From Propionibacteriaceae bacterium AM104-82 (GTDB lineage Bacteria > Actinomycetota > Actinomycetes > Propionibacteriales > Propionibacteriaceae): DNA of 64,000 nucleotides. Positions 44,535 through 52,341 of the stretch are shown here, one piece after another. Numbering within the stretch: position 1 is the stretch's first letter; each line of letters opens with the position of its first letter. Location of the stretch: assembly GCA_027658995.1 (NCBI GenBank), contig JAQDQK010000011.1, positions 518-64,517 on the forward strand, read 5' to 3'. The notes beneath the pieces are model-generated. The model worked only from the letters and a program-made list of their open reading frames with translations, made no database searches and had not been told where the DNA came from. Both the position numbers and the translations under genes were made by a program.

Positions 44535-45106
44535 GGTTGTTGTTCCTTTCGAAGGGCCCCGTTGAGGGCCAGGGACGCGGTCGCGTCGGTGTCGATCCCG
44601 GAGTCCAGGTGCAGGACGGTTCCGGTGGCCAACAGCCGGAGGTAGGCAACGTAGTGGGAGGGTGAGACAGAAAGCTCTGGCTCGTGTTCGGCGAAGCGCT
44701 CCACGAGCCAGGCGTCGAGTTCGCGGCGGCGGGCCTCCAGCTCCTCGCGCAGGCATGGCTGTGGCTGGCCGTGCGCGTGGTGGATCGCCATCATCAGGGA
44801 GCGGATGGTGTCCATCCGCTGTGCGAGGAGCACCAGGGTCCCGGAGGTCTTGGTCGCCAGGTCGTCGCCGAGGTCGACGCCGCGCAGCAGTTCCTGCAGC
44901 CTCTCGGGGGAGAAGGCGGACATGATGGCCGCGTCCACGAGGTCCTGCAGCGAGTCGAAGACGCGGAAGATCGTGCCCTCCGCGACGCCGGCGGCCTCCG
45001 CCACCTGCTTGGTGGTGACGGTCGTGCCGTGCTGCTGGATGAGTGGAAGCGTGGCCTCGACGATCGCGGCCCGGCGTTGCTCGGGCGGCATGGGGGTTGC
45101 TCGCAT
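44531..45106 (-). CDS. TetR-family regulator of the ABC exporter operon
   Basis: A 191-residue repressor: the HTH is AAIVEATLPLIQQHGTTVTT, then KQVAEAAGVAEGTIFRVFDS. First gene of a three-gene operon with overlapping starts. The promoter has TTGATG and TACTAT with a 17-base spacer filled by a perfect palindrome, so the protein most likely represses its own operon and releases it on ligand binding. The -10 box ends only nine bases before ATG 45106 (six before GTG 45109), so the transcript is probably leaderless, which explains the lack of a ribosome site. ATG 45091 is an alternative. Confidence 0.88.
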   Translation of the reverse strand: MRATPMPPEQRRAAIVEATLPLIQQHGTTVTTKQVAEAAGVAEGTIFRVFDSLQDLVDAAIMSAFSPERLQELLRGVDLGDDLATKTSGTLVLLAQRMDTIRSLMMAIHHAHGQPQPCLREELEARRRELDAWLVERFAEHEPELSVSPSHYVAYLRLLATGTVLHLDSGIDTDATASLALNGALRKEQQP

Positions 45107-45115
45107 CACCGGGCA

Positions 45116-45144
45116 ATAGTAGTGAGTGAACACTCACTCATCAA
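45116..45144 (-). promoter_or_regulatory. Promoter with perfect TetR operator in its spacer
   Basis: Read on the minus strand: -35 TTGATG (45144-45139), 17-base spacer, -10 TACTAT (45121-45116). The palindrome AGTGAGTG-AA-CACTCACT (45121-45138, plus strand) is perfect over 8-2-8 and occupies the whole spacer, so a bound repressor would exclude RNA polymerase. Confidence 0.85.
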
Positions 45145-45171
45145 ATACCGGGCGGCCGGCGACCAGAAATG

Positions 45172-46380
45172 TCAACCGGTGAGGCTGTCGCGGAGTGCGG
45201 TCGTCAGCGTGGCGACGGCAACTGCGGCGTCCGAGATGTCGGCCCTCCCGACCCTCCCGGTCACCGCCAGGTAGCCGCCCTGGGGGAGTTCCACGCGGCA
45301 GACGACCTCGGTGGAGGGCCGCTGGGTGGTGCAGCGGGCGCCGTTGACGGTGCTCATGTACTCGGCGTCGAGCGCGACGCTCCGATTCCCTCCGAAGGGC
45401 TCCACAACGGCGATCAGCAGGTCGCCCTCGTGGTCCTGGTAGTAGGTCTGCTCGGTCAGCGGGACGCCGCCTCCGGGGTAGCCCTCGAGCGTCGGCCACG
45501 TGGTCGCGGTCAGGGCAGGCAGGTCGTTGCGGGCCCGCGCGGCCTCCTCGTCCTCGGGCGTGAGGGCGAACGAGGCGTTCGCCGTCGGCGTGCCCGCCTG
45601 GAGGAGCGGTCGCGGGTCGGAGGGATCGGTCCAGACCAGTTCGATCCTCGCGTCCTCGCCCTTGGCCGCGGTGGCCAGTCGGCTGCCAAGGTCCGGCGCA
45701 GCAGCGGAGAGCCGCGGAAGGACGTCCGGGGCGCCTACCCCGGCCTCGCAGTAGCCGGTCGGGAGGCCTCCGACGAACTCGACACGCACGGCCTCGCACC
45801 GACGCCCAGCGGCCCCGTCGGGGACGAACCCGAGCACTGGCCCGTCCTCGGTGACGGTGAACCGGGTCAGGTAGGGGTCGCCGAGCGCCGCCACGAACGC
45901 CTGCAGGAACGTGATCCCCTCGAGGCTGAGCCAGCCGTCGGCGGACGGGGAGAACCGCGTCTGGCCGATGGACAGATCCTCACCCGCGCATCCCGTCGCG
46001 ATCAGGGGCGGGGCATCGGGGCCGAGTGCGATCAGCCACCCCGCGTCGCACACTGGGCCGTGCTCCCGCACGGCGGCCTGCAGGCCCGCCACGTCGAACT
46101 GGGCGGGGGTCGCAGGGACGCCGAGAACTCCGAAGTCCAGAGCATGCCCGCGGTAGTCGCCGTCGGGTCGGAAGAACGAGACGCCGGGGTGGCCGGCCAG
46201 TTCGACGAGCAGCGCGAACCCGTCGTCCTTGACCGCCAGTCCGATGACCGGGTCCCCGTAGCCCAGCACCTGCTTCTCGATGCGATCTGCGAGCCCGGAC
46301 TCGCCACCCTCGGGAGGTGCGGTGGTGCATGCCGACGCGGCGAGCAGCAGCGCGAGCGCTGGGGCGAGAAGCCGCCTCAT
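45172..46380 (-). CDS. Envelope lipoprotein, module copy 1 (B1), unknown function
   Basis: A 402-residue exported lipoprotein: signal peptide with lipobox AASAC (Cys18), then an acidic extracellular domain rich in Gly, Asp and Pro with paired cysteines (for example ATGCAGE, RRCEAV, TGYCEA, GARCTT, VVCRVE). No enzyme motif or known family was recognised. It overlaps the membrane-protein gene A1 by four bases (ATGA). B2 at 47769-49034 is a clear paralogue with the same Cys18 lipobox, the ADRI-type opening, the TVNGARCT-like stretch and the same overlap to its own partner. A surface or sensor role is an inference from location only. Confidence 0.75.
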   Translation of the reverse strand: MRRLLAPALALLLAASACTTAPPEGGESGLADRIEKQVLGYGDPVIGLAVKDDGFALLVELAGHPGVSFFRPDGDYRGHALDFGVLGVPATPAQFDVAGLQAAVREHGPVCDAGWLIALGPDAPPLIATGCAGEDLSIGQTRFSPSADGWLSLEGITFLQAFVAALGDPYLTRFTVTEDGPVLGFVPDGAAGRRCEAVRVEFVGGLPTGYCEAGVGAPDVLPRLSAAAPDLGSRLATAAKGEDARIELVWTDPSDPRPLLQAGTPTANASFALTPEDEEAARARNDLPALTATTWPTLEGYPGGGVPLTEQTYYQDHEGDLLIAVVEPFGGNRSVALDAEYMSTVNGARCTTQRPSTEVVCRVELPQGGYLAVTGRVGRADISDAAVAVATLTTALRDSLTG

Positions 46381-47723
46381 CGTTTTCCCGCCTTCGCAAG
46401 CGCGTCGGTCAGTTGGGCCACCGGGGCGAGGTCCTCGGCCGACTCCGCGGTGACGAGCAGCGTCCCGTCCTCGATCCGTGCCAGGCAGAGCGCCCCGCTC
46501 GTCAGCCTGCTGGCCAGCCCACAGACCGCCTCCCCGGACGTCACCGGCATCGGGATGTCCGAGGCCGTCCACTCGAACCAGTCGCGGGGGAACGGCCGCG
46601 GAGGGATCGCCTCGGCGGTCACGGACCGCCCTCCCAGCAGGTAGGTCGCCTTGACCTCGCCCGCGTCGCCGGGCTTCGACGTCAGGCGCCACTGATCGAC
46701 GGTGGCCGGCCACGGCAGCCCAAGCAGGGCGGGCGAGGGCGGATCGGCGCTCAGCAGCGGTTGGTCGGCGGCGGTCAGCGCCACGATGACGTCGCGTCCC
46801 CCGCCGTTGACGGCGAGGGCGGGCGTGCGGCCGTCAGGTCCGGCCAAGCGGAGACTCGCCTGGCGGGCCTCGGAGGCGCCCGCGTCGGCGAGCGCCGCGG
46901 TGAGCCTGTCCAGCGTCTCGCCCGGGTCCCAGTCTCCGATGCTGGGGTAGGGCGAGAAGTCATCGACCGTCATGGGCTCGCTCTGGTAGGGGCCCTTCAT
47001 CGCGGCCTCGCAGGCCACCTCATCCAGGGACAGGCCCAGGTCGTCGAGCGACCAGGTCCAGCGGGTCACCACGCACGCCTCAGGCCGGCCCGGGTCGACC
47101 AGGGCCATGCTGATGCGGTGGGCGGTGATGTCCAGTTCGTACAACCTGTCGGTGGCCGCCCCGTCGATCGCGAAGCCACGCACGAACTCGAGCCCCTCGC
47201 GTGAGAACCAGGTGGTGAACGACGTGTCCAGTTCCCGGTCCCCCCTCCAGACCTTCAGCCCGGCGGTGTTGGCGGGCGTGTCGCAACCGCTGAAGGTGAG
47301 GATCTCGTCGATGCGCTTGAGCCGCACCTGCGCCGCGACCGAGGCGCCGGGGCAGTCATTCCTTCGCTCGCCTGCCCGACTCCACAGCAGCGCCGGGTCG
47401 AAGTCGTCGCTGCTGCCTGGCGAGGTGAGGTCGGCCAGGCGCGGGAGCAGGTGCGAGTCGGGGCCGGCCAACACCTCGCCGGAGAACCCGAGGCCCGTGG
47501 ATGACGCCTTACCCGTGCTGTCGAGCCAGAAGCCGCCCATGTCGTTGCCCTCGCGTGACGTGAAGTACCGCATGGCGTCATCTTTGGCCTTCGTGTCGCG
47601 CCATAGCCCCAGGAGCCCAGGGGTCACCAGCGCGACCACAACCCCGAACGCGATGAGGCCGACCAGGGTCAGGAGCAGCCGACGCCGAGGTCGCGCGGTG
47701 CGCGCCGGGGTGGGGTTCTGCAT
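46377..47723 (-). CDS. Single-pass membrane protein, module copy 1 (A1), unknown function
   Basis: A 448-residue protein with a short basic cytoplasmic N-terminus, one membrane helix (about residues 15-37) and a large outside domain. The domain contains RLKRIDEILTFSGC, DTSFTTWFSREGL, GFAIDGAATDRLY and DPGRPEACVV, all repeated nearly unchanged in A2, plus conserved cysteines. No known family was recognised. The A1 stop overlaps the lipoprotein start, so membrane protein and lipoprotein are made together and may form a complex. ATG 47723 starts 45 bases after the stop of the second module. Confidence 0.75.
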   Translation of the reverse strand: MQNPTPARTARPRRRLLLTLVGLIAFGVVVALVTPGLLGLWRDTKAKDDAMRYFTSREGNDMGGFWLDSTGKASSTGLGFSGEVLAGPDSHLLPRLADLTSPGSSDDFDPALLWSRAGERRNDCPGASVAAQVRLKRIDEILTFSGCDTPANTAGLKVWRGDRELDTSFTTWFSREGLEFVRGFAIDGAATDRLYELDITAHRISMALVDPGRPEACVVTRWTWSLDDLGLSLDEVACEAAMKGPYQSEPMTVDDFSPYPSIGDWDPGETLDRLTAALADAGASEARQASLRLAGPDGRTPALAVNGGGRDVIVALTAADQPLLSADPPSPALLGLPWPATVDQWRLTSKPGDAGEVKATYLLGGRSVTAEAIPPRPFPRDWFEWTASDIPMPVTSGEAVCGLASRLTSGALCLARIEDGTLLVTAESAEDLAPVAQLTDALAKAGKR

Positions 47724-47768
47724 GCGAAGAGGGTAGTCAACGCAGGGATCACCGGCGGGCGGTCCCCA

Positions 47769-49034
47769 TCACGCGGCCGTGAGCAGGGGCCCGAGCGCCT
47801 TGAGCAGGCCCGCGATCTGGGTGGCCTTTGCCGTTGGGGTGTCCCTGGTGGCGAGGCCCTCGATCGTTGCCTTGAGATAGGCACCCCCGCCCAGTTCCGT
47901 GGCGCACGAGACCGTCTCATCGACGGTAGTGAACGTGCACCGGGCGCCGTCGATCGTGACCGTTCCCGAGTCGGAGAGTGGCAGGCGCTCCTCCGAGCCG
48001 AGGGTCAGCAGCGAGACCTTCGCCATCAGCCGTTCCTTGGGATCGCCCCTGTCCAGCAGGTAGGACGTGAACGGCTCGGTGACCGGCCGGGGCGAGGTCT
48101 TCCACCCGGCGACCGACTCAGGCCAGGTGCTGGCGGTGACGGCGGGGAGCTCGTCGTGGGCGCGAACGGCCTCCTCGGTGCCAGGGTAGATCGCGATCGA
48201 GCGCGTCTCTGCGGGCGTGCCGACCCGCAGCAGCGGGACGAGGTCGGCCGCGTCGGCCCAGCCCAGTTCGACGCGGGCGTCGTCGCCCTGCCCCTGGAGT
48301 GACGAGGCGATCCGATCGGCCAGGTCCGGTCCGGCCGCTCCGAGCCGCGGCAACCCCGCCGGCTCCAGCGCGACGCCGTCGTCGCACCCGAAGATCGGCA
48401 CGCCGTCGCCGAACGTGACGGTCTCGCTCAGACACACGCCCCAGGTACTCGGCGCGTCGGGGACCCAGGCGAGGCTCGCGCCGGTTCCGGTGACGCTGAA
48501 CCGGGCGACGTGAGGGTCGCCGACGGCGCCGGTGAACGCCATCAGGAACCGCATGGCGTCGGCCGAGCCCCACCCGTCGGCCGCGGCGAAGCTGACGTCG
48601 CCGACGAAGTACTGCGCCTCCTCGAGCACCGGACCGCAGCCGGTGACCATCAGCGGCGGGCCGTAGTCGCCGACGGCCATCAGGAACCCTTGTGGGTCGC
48701 AGCCGTCGGCGCGTCGGGCGTCGATCCGCGAGATCAGGGTGTCGACATCGAGTTGGGCCGGGCTTGCGATCGCGGCAGTCACGTTGGGCTCGAGCGTGAC
48801 ACCCCCGGTGTAGTCGTCTGCGACCCAGACGGCGACCTCGGGCCGATCGTCGATCGCGGCAAGGAAGGCGAACTGGTCGTCCGCGATGGCGACCGCCTTC
48901 GGCCTCCAGGTCGAGGTCTCGAGTTCCTGGGCGATCCGGGAGGGAAGGTCCGGCTCCGGTTCGGGCTTGTCCGCGGTCGTGCATGCCGTCGCGAGCAGCG
49001 CGACGGAGAGTGCGGAAACGAGGGCGCGCCTCAC
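47769..49034 (-). CDS. Envelope lipoprotein, module copy 2 (B2), unknown function
   Basis: A 421-residue lipoprotein, paralogue of B1. Signal peptide with lipobox LLATAC (Cys18), a charged linker (DKPEPEPDLP), then a domain with cysteines in the B1 pattern (DGCDPQG, VTGCGPV, GVCLSE, FGCDDG, GARCTF, VSCATE). GTG 49034 overlaps the A2 stop as GTGA and is preceded by GGAGG; the frame is open far upstream but that part is antisense-like to A2. Function unknown. Confidence 0.75.
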   Translation of the reverse strand: MRRALVSALSVALLATACTTADKPEPEPDLPSRIAQELETSTWRPKAVAIADDQFAFLAAIDDRPEVAVWVADDYTGGVTLEPNVTAAIASPAQLDVDTLISRIDARRADGCDPQGFLMAVGDYGPPLMVTGCGPVLEEAQYFVGDVSFAAADGWGSADAMRFLMAFTGAVGDPHVARFSVTGTGASLAWVPDAPSTWGVCLSETVTFGDGVPIFGCDDGVALEPAGLPRLGAAGPDLADRIASSLQGQGDDARVELGWADAADLVPLLRVGTPAETRSIAIYPGTEEAVRAHDELPAVTASTWPESVAGWKTSPRPVTEPFTSYLLDRGDPKERLMAKVSLLTLGSEERLPLSDSGTVTIDGARCTFTTVDETVSCATELGGGAYLKATIEGLATRDTPTAKATQIAGLLKALGPLLTAA

Positions 49035-50437
49035 TTGGAGACCTCCTTGACGATGGCGGTGGCGAGCTCGCCCATGGGCGGCAGGATCGCGTCCCGACCG
49101 TCGTAGTCGTACTTCTCCGTGCTGACGATCAGGGCGCCGCGCGCGACCGGGACGTGGCACGAGTCCATGGAGAACGGGAGGCTGAGCGAGAGCGGCCCGC
49201 CGCAGGTCGCGTCGCCCACGTTGGTGCCGGGGTGGGTGTTCTCCGTGAGCCATGAGTACCAGTTCGGGGGCAGCGGCTCCTGCGGCAGCATCGTCGCCGT
49301 GACGGTGGTCTCGCCCTTGCGGTAGCGGGCGCCCGCCTCGCCGATCGGGGCCGCAGGCGTGGCGGTGAGCGTCCAGCCTGCGGCCCTTTCGGGCCAAGGC
49401 TTCCCCAGCACATCGGGCGCGCGTTTCTCTGCCGCCTCGAGGCGTGGCTGGTCGGAGGCGAGCAGCGGGACGACGGCGTCGTGCCCGCCTCCGCTCGCGG
49501 TGAGGACGGGGACATCCCCCGATGGGCCGGCGAGCGTCAGGCGGGCGGACTCGAGACGGGCCTCTGGCGCGGCCCCTGCTGCGGTGAGCGCACCTGTCAT
49601 CGCCTCGAGGCTGGCGGACGGGTCCCAGTCGCCGACGGTGGCGTAGGACGCGAAGTCGGCAGCCGCCAACGGCTCGGTCCCAAAGGGGTCCTTGGCCGCC
49701 TTCTCGCATGCCAGGGTGTCGAGCGAGACCCCGTCGTCGACGAACCAGGTCCAGCGGTTCACGACGCACGCCTCGGGTCGGCCCGGGTCGAGCAGCGCCA
49801 TGCTGACGCGCTGCGGGGTGATCTCGAGTTGGTAGAGCCTGTCGGTGGCGGCGCCGTCGATCGCGAAGCCGCGCAGGAAGTCCAGGCCCTCGCGGGAGAA
49901 CCAGGTCGTGAAGGAGGTGTCGAGTTCGCGGTCGCCGCGCCAGACCTTGAGGTTGGACACGGCCCCGGAGGCCGCGCATCCGGTGAAGGTGAGGGTCTCG
50001 TCGATCCGCTTGAGGCGCACCTGGGAGCCGGCGGCGGTCGACGGGCAGTCGGCCTCCCGCTCCTCGGTGCGCTGCAGCAGGAGGAGGGGGTCGAAATCCT
50101 CGGCCCGGCCAAGCGACGTGAGGGCCTCGGCCCTGCTCAGCAGCGGGTCGTTGCCGAACGCTTGGACGTCGCCCGGGCCATAGCCGCCGCCCGTGCGCGA
50201 CGTTTGCCCCTTGCTGTTCACGGCGAAGCCGCCGAGCGGGCTCTCCGCTGCGGAGTCGAAGGCCTTGGTGATCGAGTCGCGCGCCTCCGCCTGCGCCGCC
50301 ATCCGCAACAGCGTGGGGGCCGAGACGGCGAGGGCCGCGGCCACGGCTGCCGCGACGCCTGCGACGATCCACCGCCTGCGCCGCCGGTTCGCTGACGGCC
50401 GTGACGTCTCGTCGGTGGTGCTCTCGTCGCTGGACAT
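49031..50437 (-). CDS. Single-pass membrane protein, module copy 2 (A2), unknown function
   Basis: A 468-residue paralogue of A1. A polar Ser/Thr/Glu-rich N-terminus and NRRRRR precede one membrane helix (about 23-44). The outside domain carries RLKRIDETLTFTGC, LKVWRGDRELDTSFTTWFS, GFAIDGAATDRLYQL and DPGRPEACVVNRWTW, matching A1 closely while the flanks differ. ATG 50437 is used; a TTG three codons upstream is in frame. It is the first gene of a four-gene A2-B2-A1-B1 transcription unit created by module duplication. Confidence 0.75.
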   Translation of the reverse strand: MSSDESTTDETSRPSANRRRRRWIVAGVAAAVAAALAVSAPTLLRMAAQAEARDSITKAFDSAAESPLGGFAVNSKGQTSRTGGGYGPGDVQAFGNDPLLSRAEALTSLGRAEDFDPLLLLQRTEEREADCPSTAAGSQVRLKRIDETLTFTGCAASGAVSNLKVWRGDRELDTSFTTWFSREGLDFLRGFAIDGAATDRLYQLEITPQRVSMALLDPGRPEACVVNRWTWFVDDGVSLDTLACEKAAKDPFGTEPLAAADFASYATVGDWDPSASLEAMTGALTAAGAAPEARLESARLTLAGPSGDVPVLTASGGGHDAVVPLLASDQPRLEAAEKRAPDVLGKPWPERAAGWTLTATPAAPIGEAGARYRKGETTVTATMLPQEPLPPNWYSWLTENTHPGTNVGDATCGGPLSLSLPFSMDSCHVPVARGALIVSTEKYDYDGRDAILPPMGELATAIVKEVSK

Positions 50438-50463
50438 GGTGCCCAAGCCTAGTCAGGCGCGGT

Positions 50464-51330
50464 TCAGGCGAGGCCCGCCAATTCATCTGCGAGGTTGCGG
50501 CGGGCGGCCTCGGCCCACAGCGCCGAGCCCTGCCGCGTGTGGAACAGCGGGTCGGCGGCGAGCAGCGACTGGACCACCGCGCGTCGGCCAGAGCGCCAGG
50601 TCCCGTCATCGACGTGCGCGTAGTCGAGGCGCACGTCGCGCAGGTAGACGTGGTAGCGGCCAGCCGACTGGCCGAGCACCGAGAGGTCGGCATCGGACAG
50701 CAGCGCAGACGGCACGTCGGTGGGGCGGTGCTCGGCTGTCATCCGCACCAGGCGTGCGACCTCTGCCGCCTCCGCGGGGTCCAGCACGCCGGCCAGGCGC
50801 TCCTCGGCGAGCGCTGCGGAGCCTTCCTCGTCCCTGCCGTGGACGCCCTCGTAGACGGCGTCGTGGAACCAGGCGGCGAGCCGCACGGAGCGCTGCGCCG
50901 CGCCGAGGTCGTCGAGTGCTGCGAGGCAGGCGGCGAGGTGCCGGACGTCGTGGTAGTGGCGGTGCGGCTCGCGCCATCGGTCAAGCAGGTCGTCGCGCAG
51001 CTCGTCCGGGAGGTCGTAGCGCTCCCAGTCGCGGCGGGCGGCATCGAGCGCCGCATCGCGGGTGGGGGTCTTGTCCGGCGTCCGGACGCGCAGGCCGGAG
51101 TCGATCAGCCTGCGGACCAGGTCGCGCTCGCGCACCGGCAGCGCGCCCGCGGCGACCAGGTCGTCGTAGCGGGCCTGAGGCACGTCGTAGTGGTCGTGGT
51201 CGAAGGCCCGGCTCGGCAGCCCGGCCGCCCGCGCGAAGGCGTGCAACTCCTCGAGCGAGTCGTCCGAGACGAGGTGGCTGAACACGGTGCCGTGGGCCGG
51301 CCAGCGGGGCGGGTCGATCAGGATCGCCAT
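50464..51330 (-). CDS. DUF4031 - HD domain fusion protein
   Basis: A 288-residue cytoplasmic protein. Residues 1-90 match the small DUF4031 domain (AILIDPPRWPAHGTVFSHLV, AFARAAGLPSRAFDHDHYDV). Residues about 110-288 form an HD-type domain, with HRHYHDVRHL, WFHDAVYE and SDADLSVLG giving the His, His-Asp and Asp metal ligands of HD hydrolases, which often cleave nucleotides or phosphodiesters. In many actinomycetes the two domains occur together or as neighbours. ATG 51330 has AAAGGAA upstream. Substrate unknown. Confidence 0.8.
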   Translation of the reverse strand: MAILIDPPRWPAHGTVFSHLVSDDSLEELHAFARAAGLPSRAFDHDHYDVPQARYDDLVAAGALPVRERDLVRRLIDSGLRVRTPDKTPTRDAALDAARRDWERYDLPDELRDDLLDRWREPHRHYHDVRHLAACLAALDDLGAAQRSVRLAAWFHDAVYEGVHGRDEEGSAALAEERLAGVLDPAEAAEVARLVRMTAEHRPTDVPSALLSDADLSVLGQSAGRYHVYLRDVRLDYAHVDDGTWRSGRRAVVQSLLAADPLFHTRQGSALWAEAARRNLADELAGLA

Positions 51331-51428
51331 CGCGTTCCTTTCTCCCGGCTGAGCCCAATCTAGCCCCGCTTGGCAGCGGGAGGCCGCTCGTCCTAAGTTG
51401 TCGTCAACCGCGCGCCCCAGGAGGCCCC

Positions 51429-52310
51429 ATGCAGCGATCGACCCTCGCCACGTTGGCGATCGTCGTGATCACCGCGATCTGGGGATCGACCTTCTTCGTC
51501 ATCAAGGACGCGGTCTCGCTGATCGACCCCGTCGACTTCCTCGCCGTCCGGTTCGCGATCGGTTCGCTGATCCCCGCGGTGATCTTTCTACCGCGGCTGC
51601 GCCGCCTCACGGGCCGCCAATGGCTGACCGGGCTCGGCATCGGCGCCATCTACGGTGCGGGCCAGATCGTCCAGACCATCGGCCTGCAGACCACCGCGGC
51701 CTCGGTGTCCGGCTTCATCACCGGCACCTACGTCGTGATCACGCCGCTGGTGGTGTGGCTGGCGTTCCGCGCCCGACCCGGTCGCGGCGTCTGGGTCGCG
51801 GTGCTGCTCGCCGTCGCGGGGCTCGGGGTGCTGAGCCTCAACGGCGTGACCGGCTTCGGGTTGGGGGAGTGGCTGACGCTCGCGGGCGCCGCGCTGTATG
51901 CGGTGCACATCGTGGTGCTCGACCGGCACGCCACCAGCATGGACCCCGTCAGCCTTGCGGTGGTCCAGTTGATCGGCGTCGCGGTCGTCTGCGGCGTCGG
52001 GGGTGCCCCCGGCGGCTACCAGGTTCCCGCCGTCGGGTCGGTGTGGTTCGCGATCGGCTACACGGCGATCCTGGCTGGCATCGTCACGATGGTGCTGCAG
52101 ACGTGGGCCCAGCGGCACATTCCGCCGACGCGCACCGCGCTGCTGATGACGCTCGAGCCGGTGTTCGCCTCGGTCTTTGCGGTCGCCTTCGGCGGCGAGC
52201 ACGTCACGCTGCGGTTGATCCTCGGCGGCGGGCTGATCCTGCTCGCCACCGTCGTCGGGGTCCGCGGCGGCGAGTCGGCCGAGCCGCTGCCGGACCGTCC
52301 CCCCGGCTGA
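51429..52310 (+). CDS. DMT-superfamily (EamA) transporter
   Basis: A 293-residue membrane protein with ten predicted helices in two EamA repeats. IWGSTFFVIKDAVSLIDPVDFLA-type start (ITAIWGSTFFVIKDA, FLAVRFAIG) and the second-half MTLEPVFASVFAVAFGGE are standard for drug/metabolite exporters of this family. Substrates include amino acids and metabolites; none can be assigned. ATG 51429 has GGAGG upstream. Divergent from the DUF4031-HD gene and converging on lysS. Confidence 0.88.
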   Translation: MQRSTLATLAIVVITAIWGSTFFVIKDAVSLIDPVDFLAVRFAIGSLIPAVIFLPRLRRLTGRQWLTGLGIGAIYGAGQIVQTIGLQTTAASVSGFITGTYVVITPLVVWLAFRARPGRGVWVAVLLAVAGLGVLSLNGVTGFGLGEWLTLAGAALYAVHIVVLDRHATSMDPVSLAVVQLIGVAVVCGVGGAPGGYQVPAVGSVWFAIGYTAILAGIVTMVLQTWAQRHIPPTRTALLMTLEPVFASVFAVAFGGEHVTLRLILGGGLILLATVVGVRGGESAEPLPDRPPG

Positions 52311-52341
52311 CCGGTGGGTCGCCGGGGCTGGGCGGGGAAGG

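Noticed and set aside
47769..50693. A single 974-residue protein covering the lipoprotein and most of the upstream membrane-protein gene
   Set aside because: The upstream half lacks any motif and overlaps A2, which is supported by its paralogue A1; the lipoprotein start with lipobox and GTGA overlap is much better.
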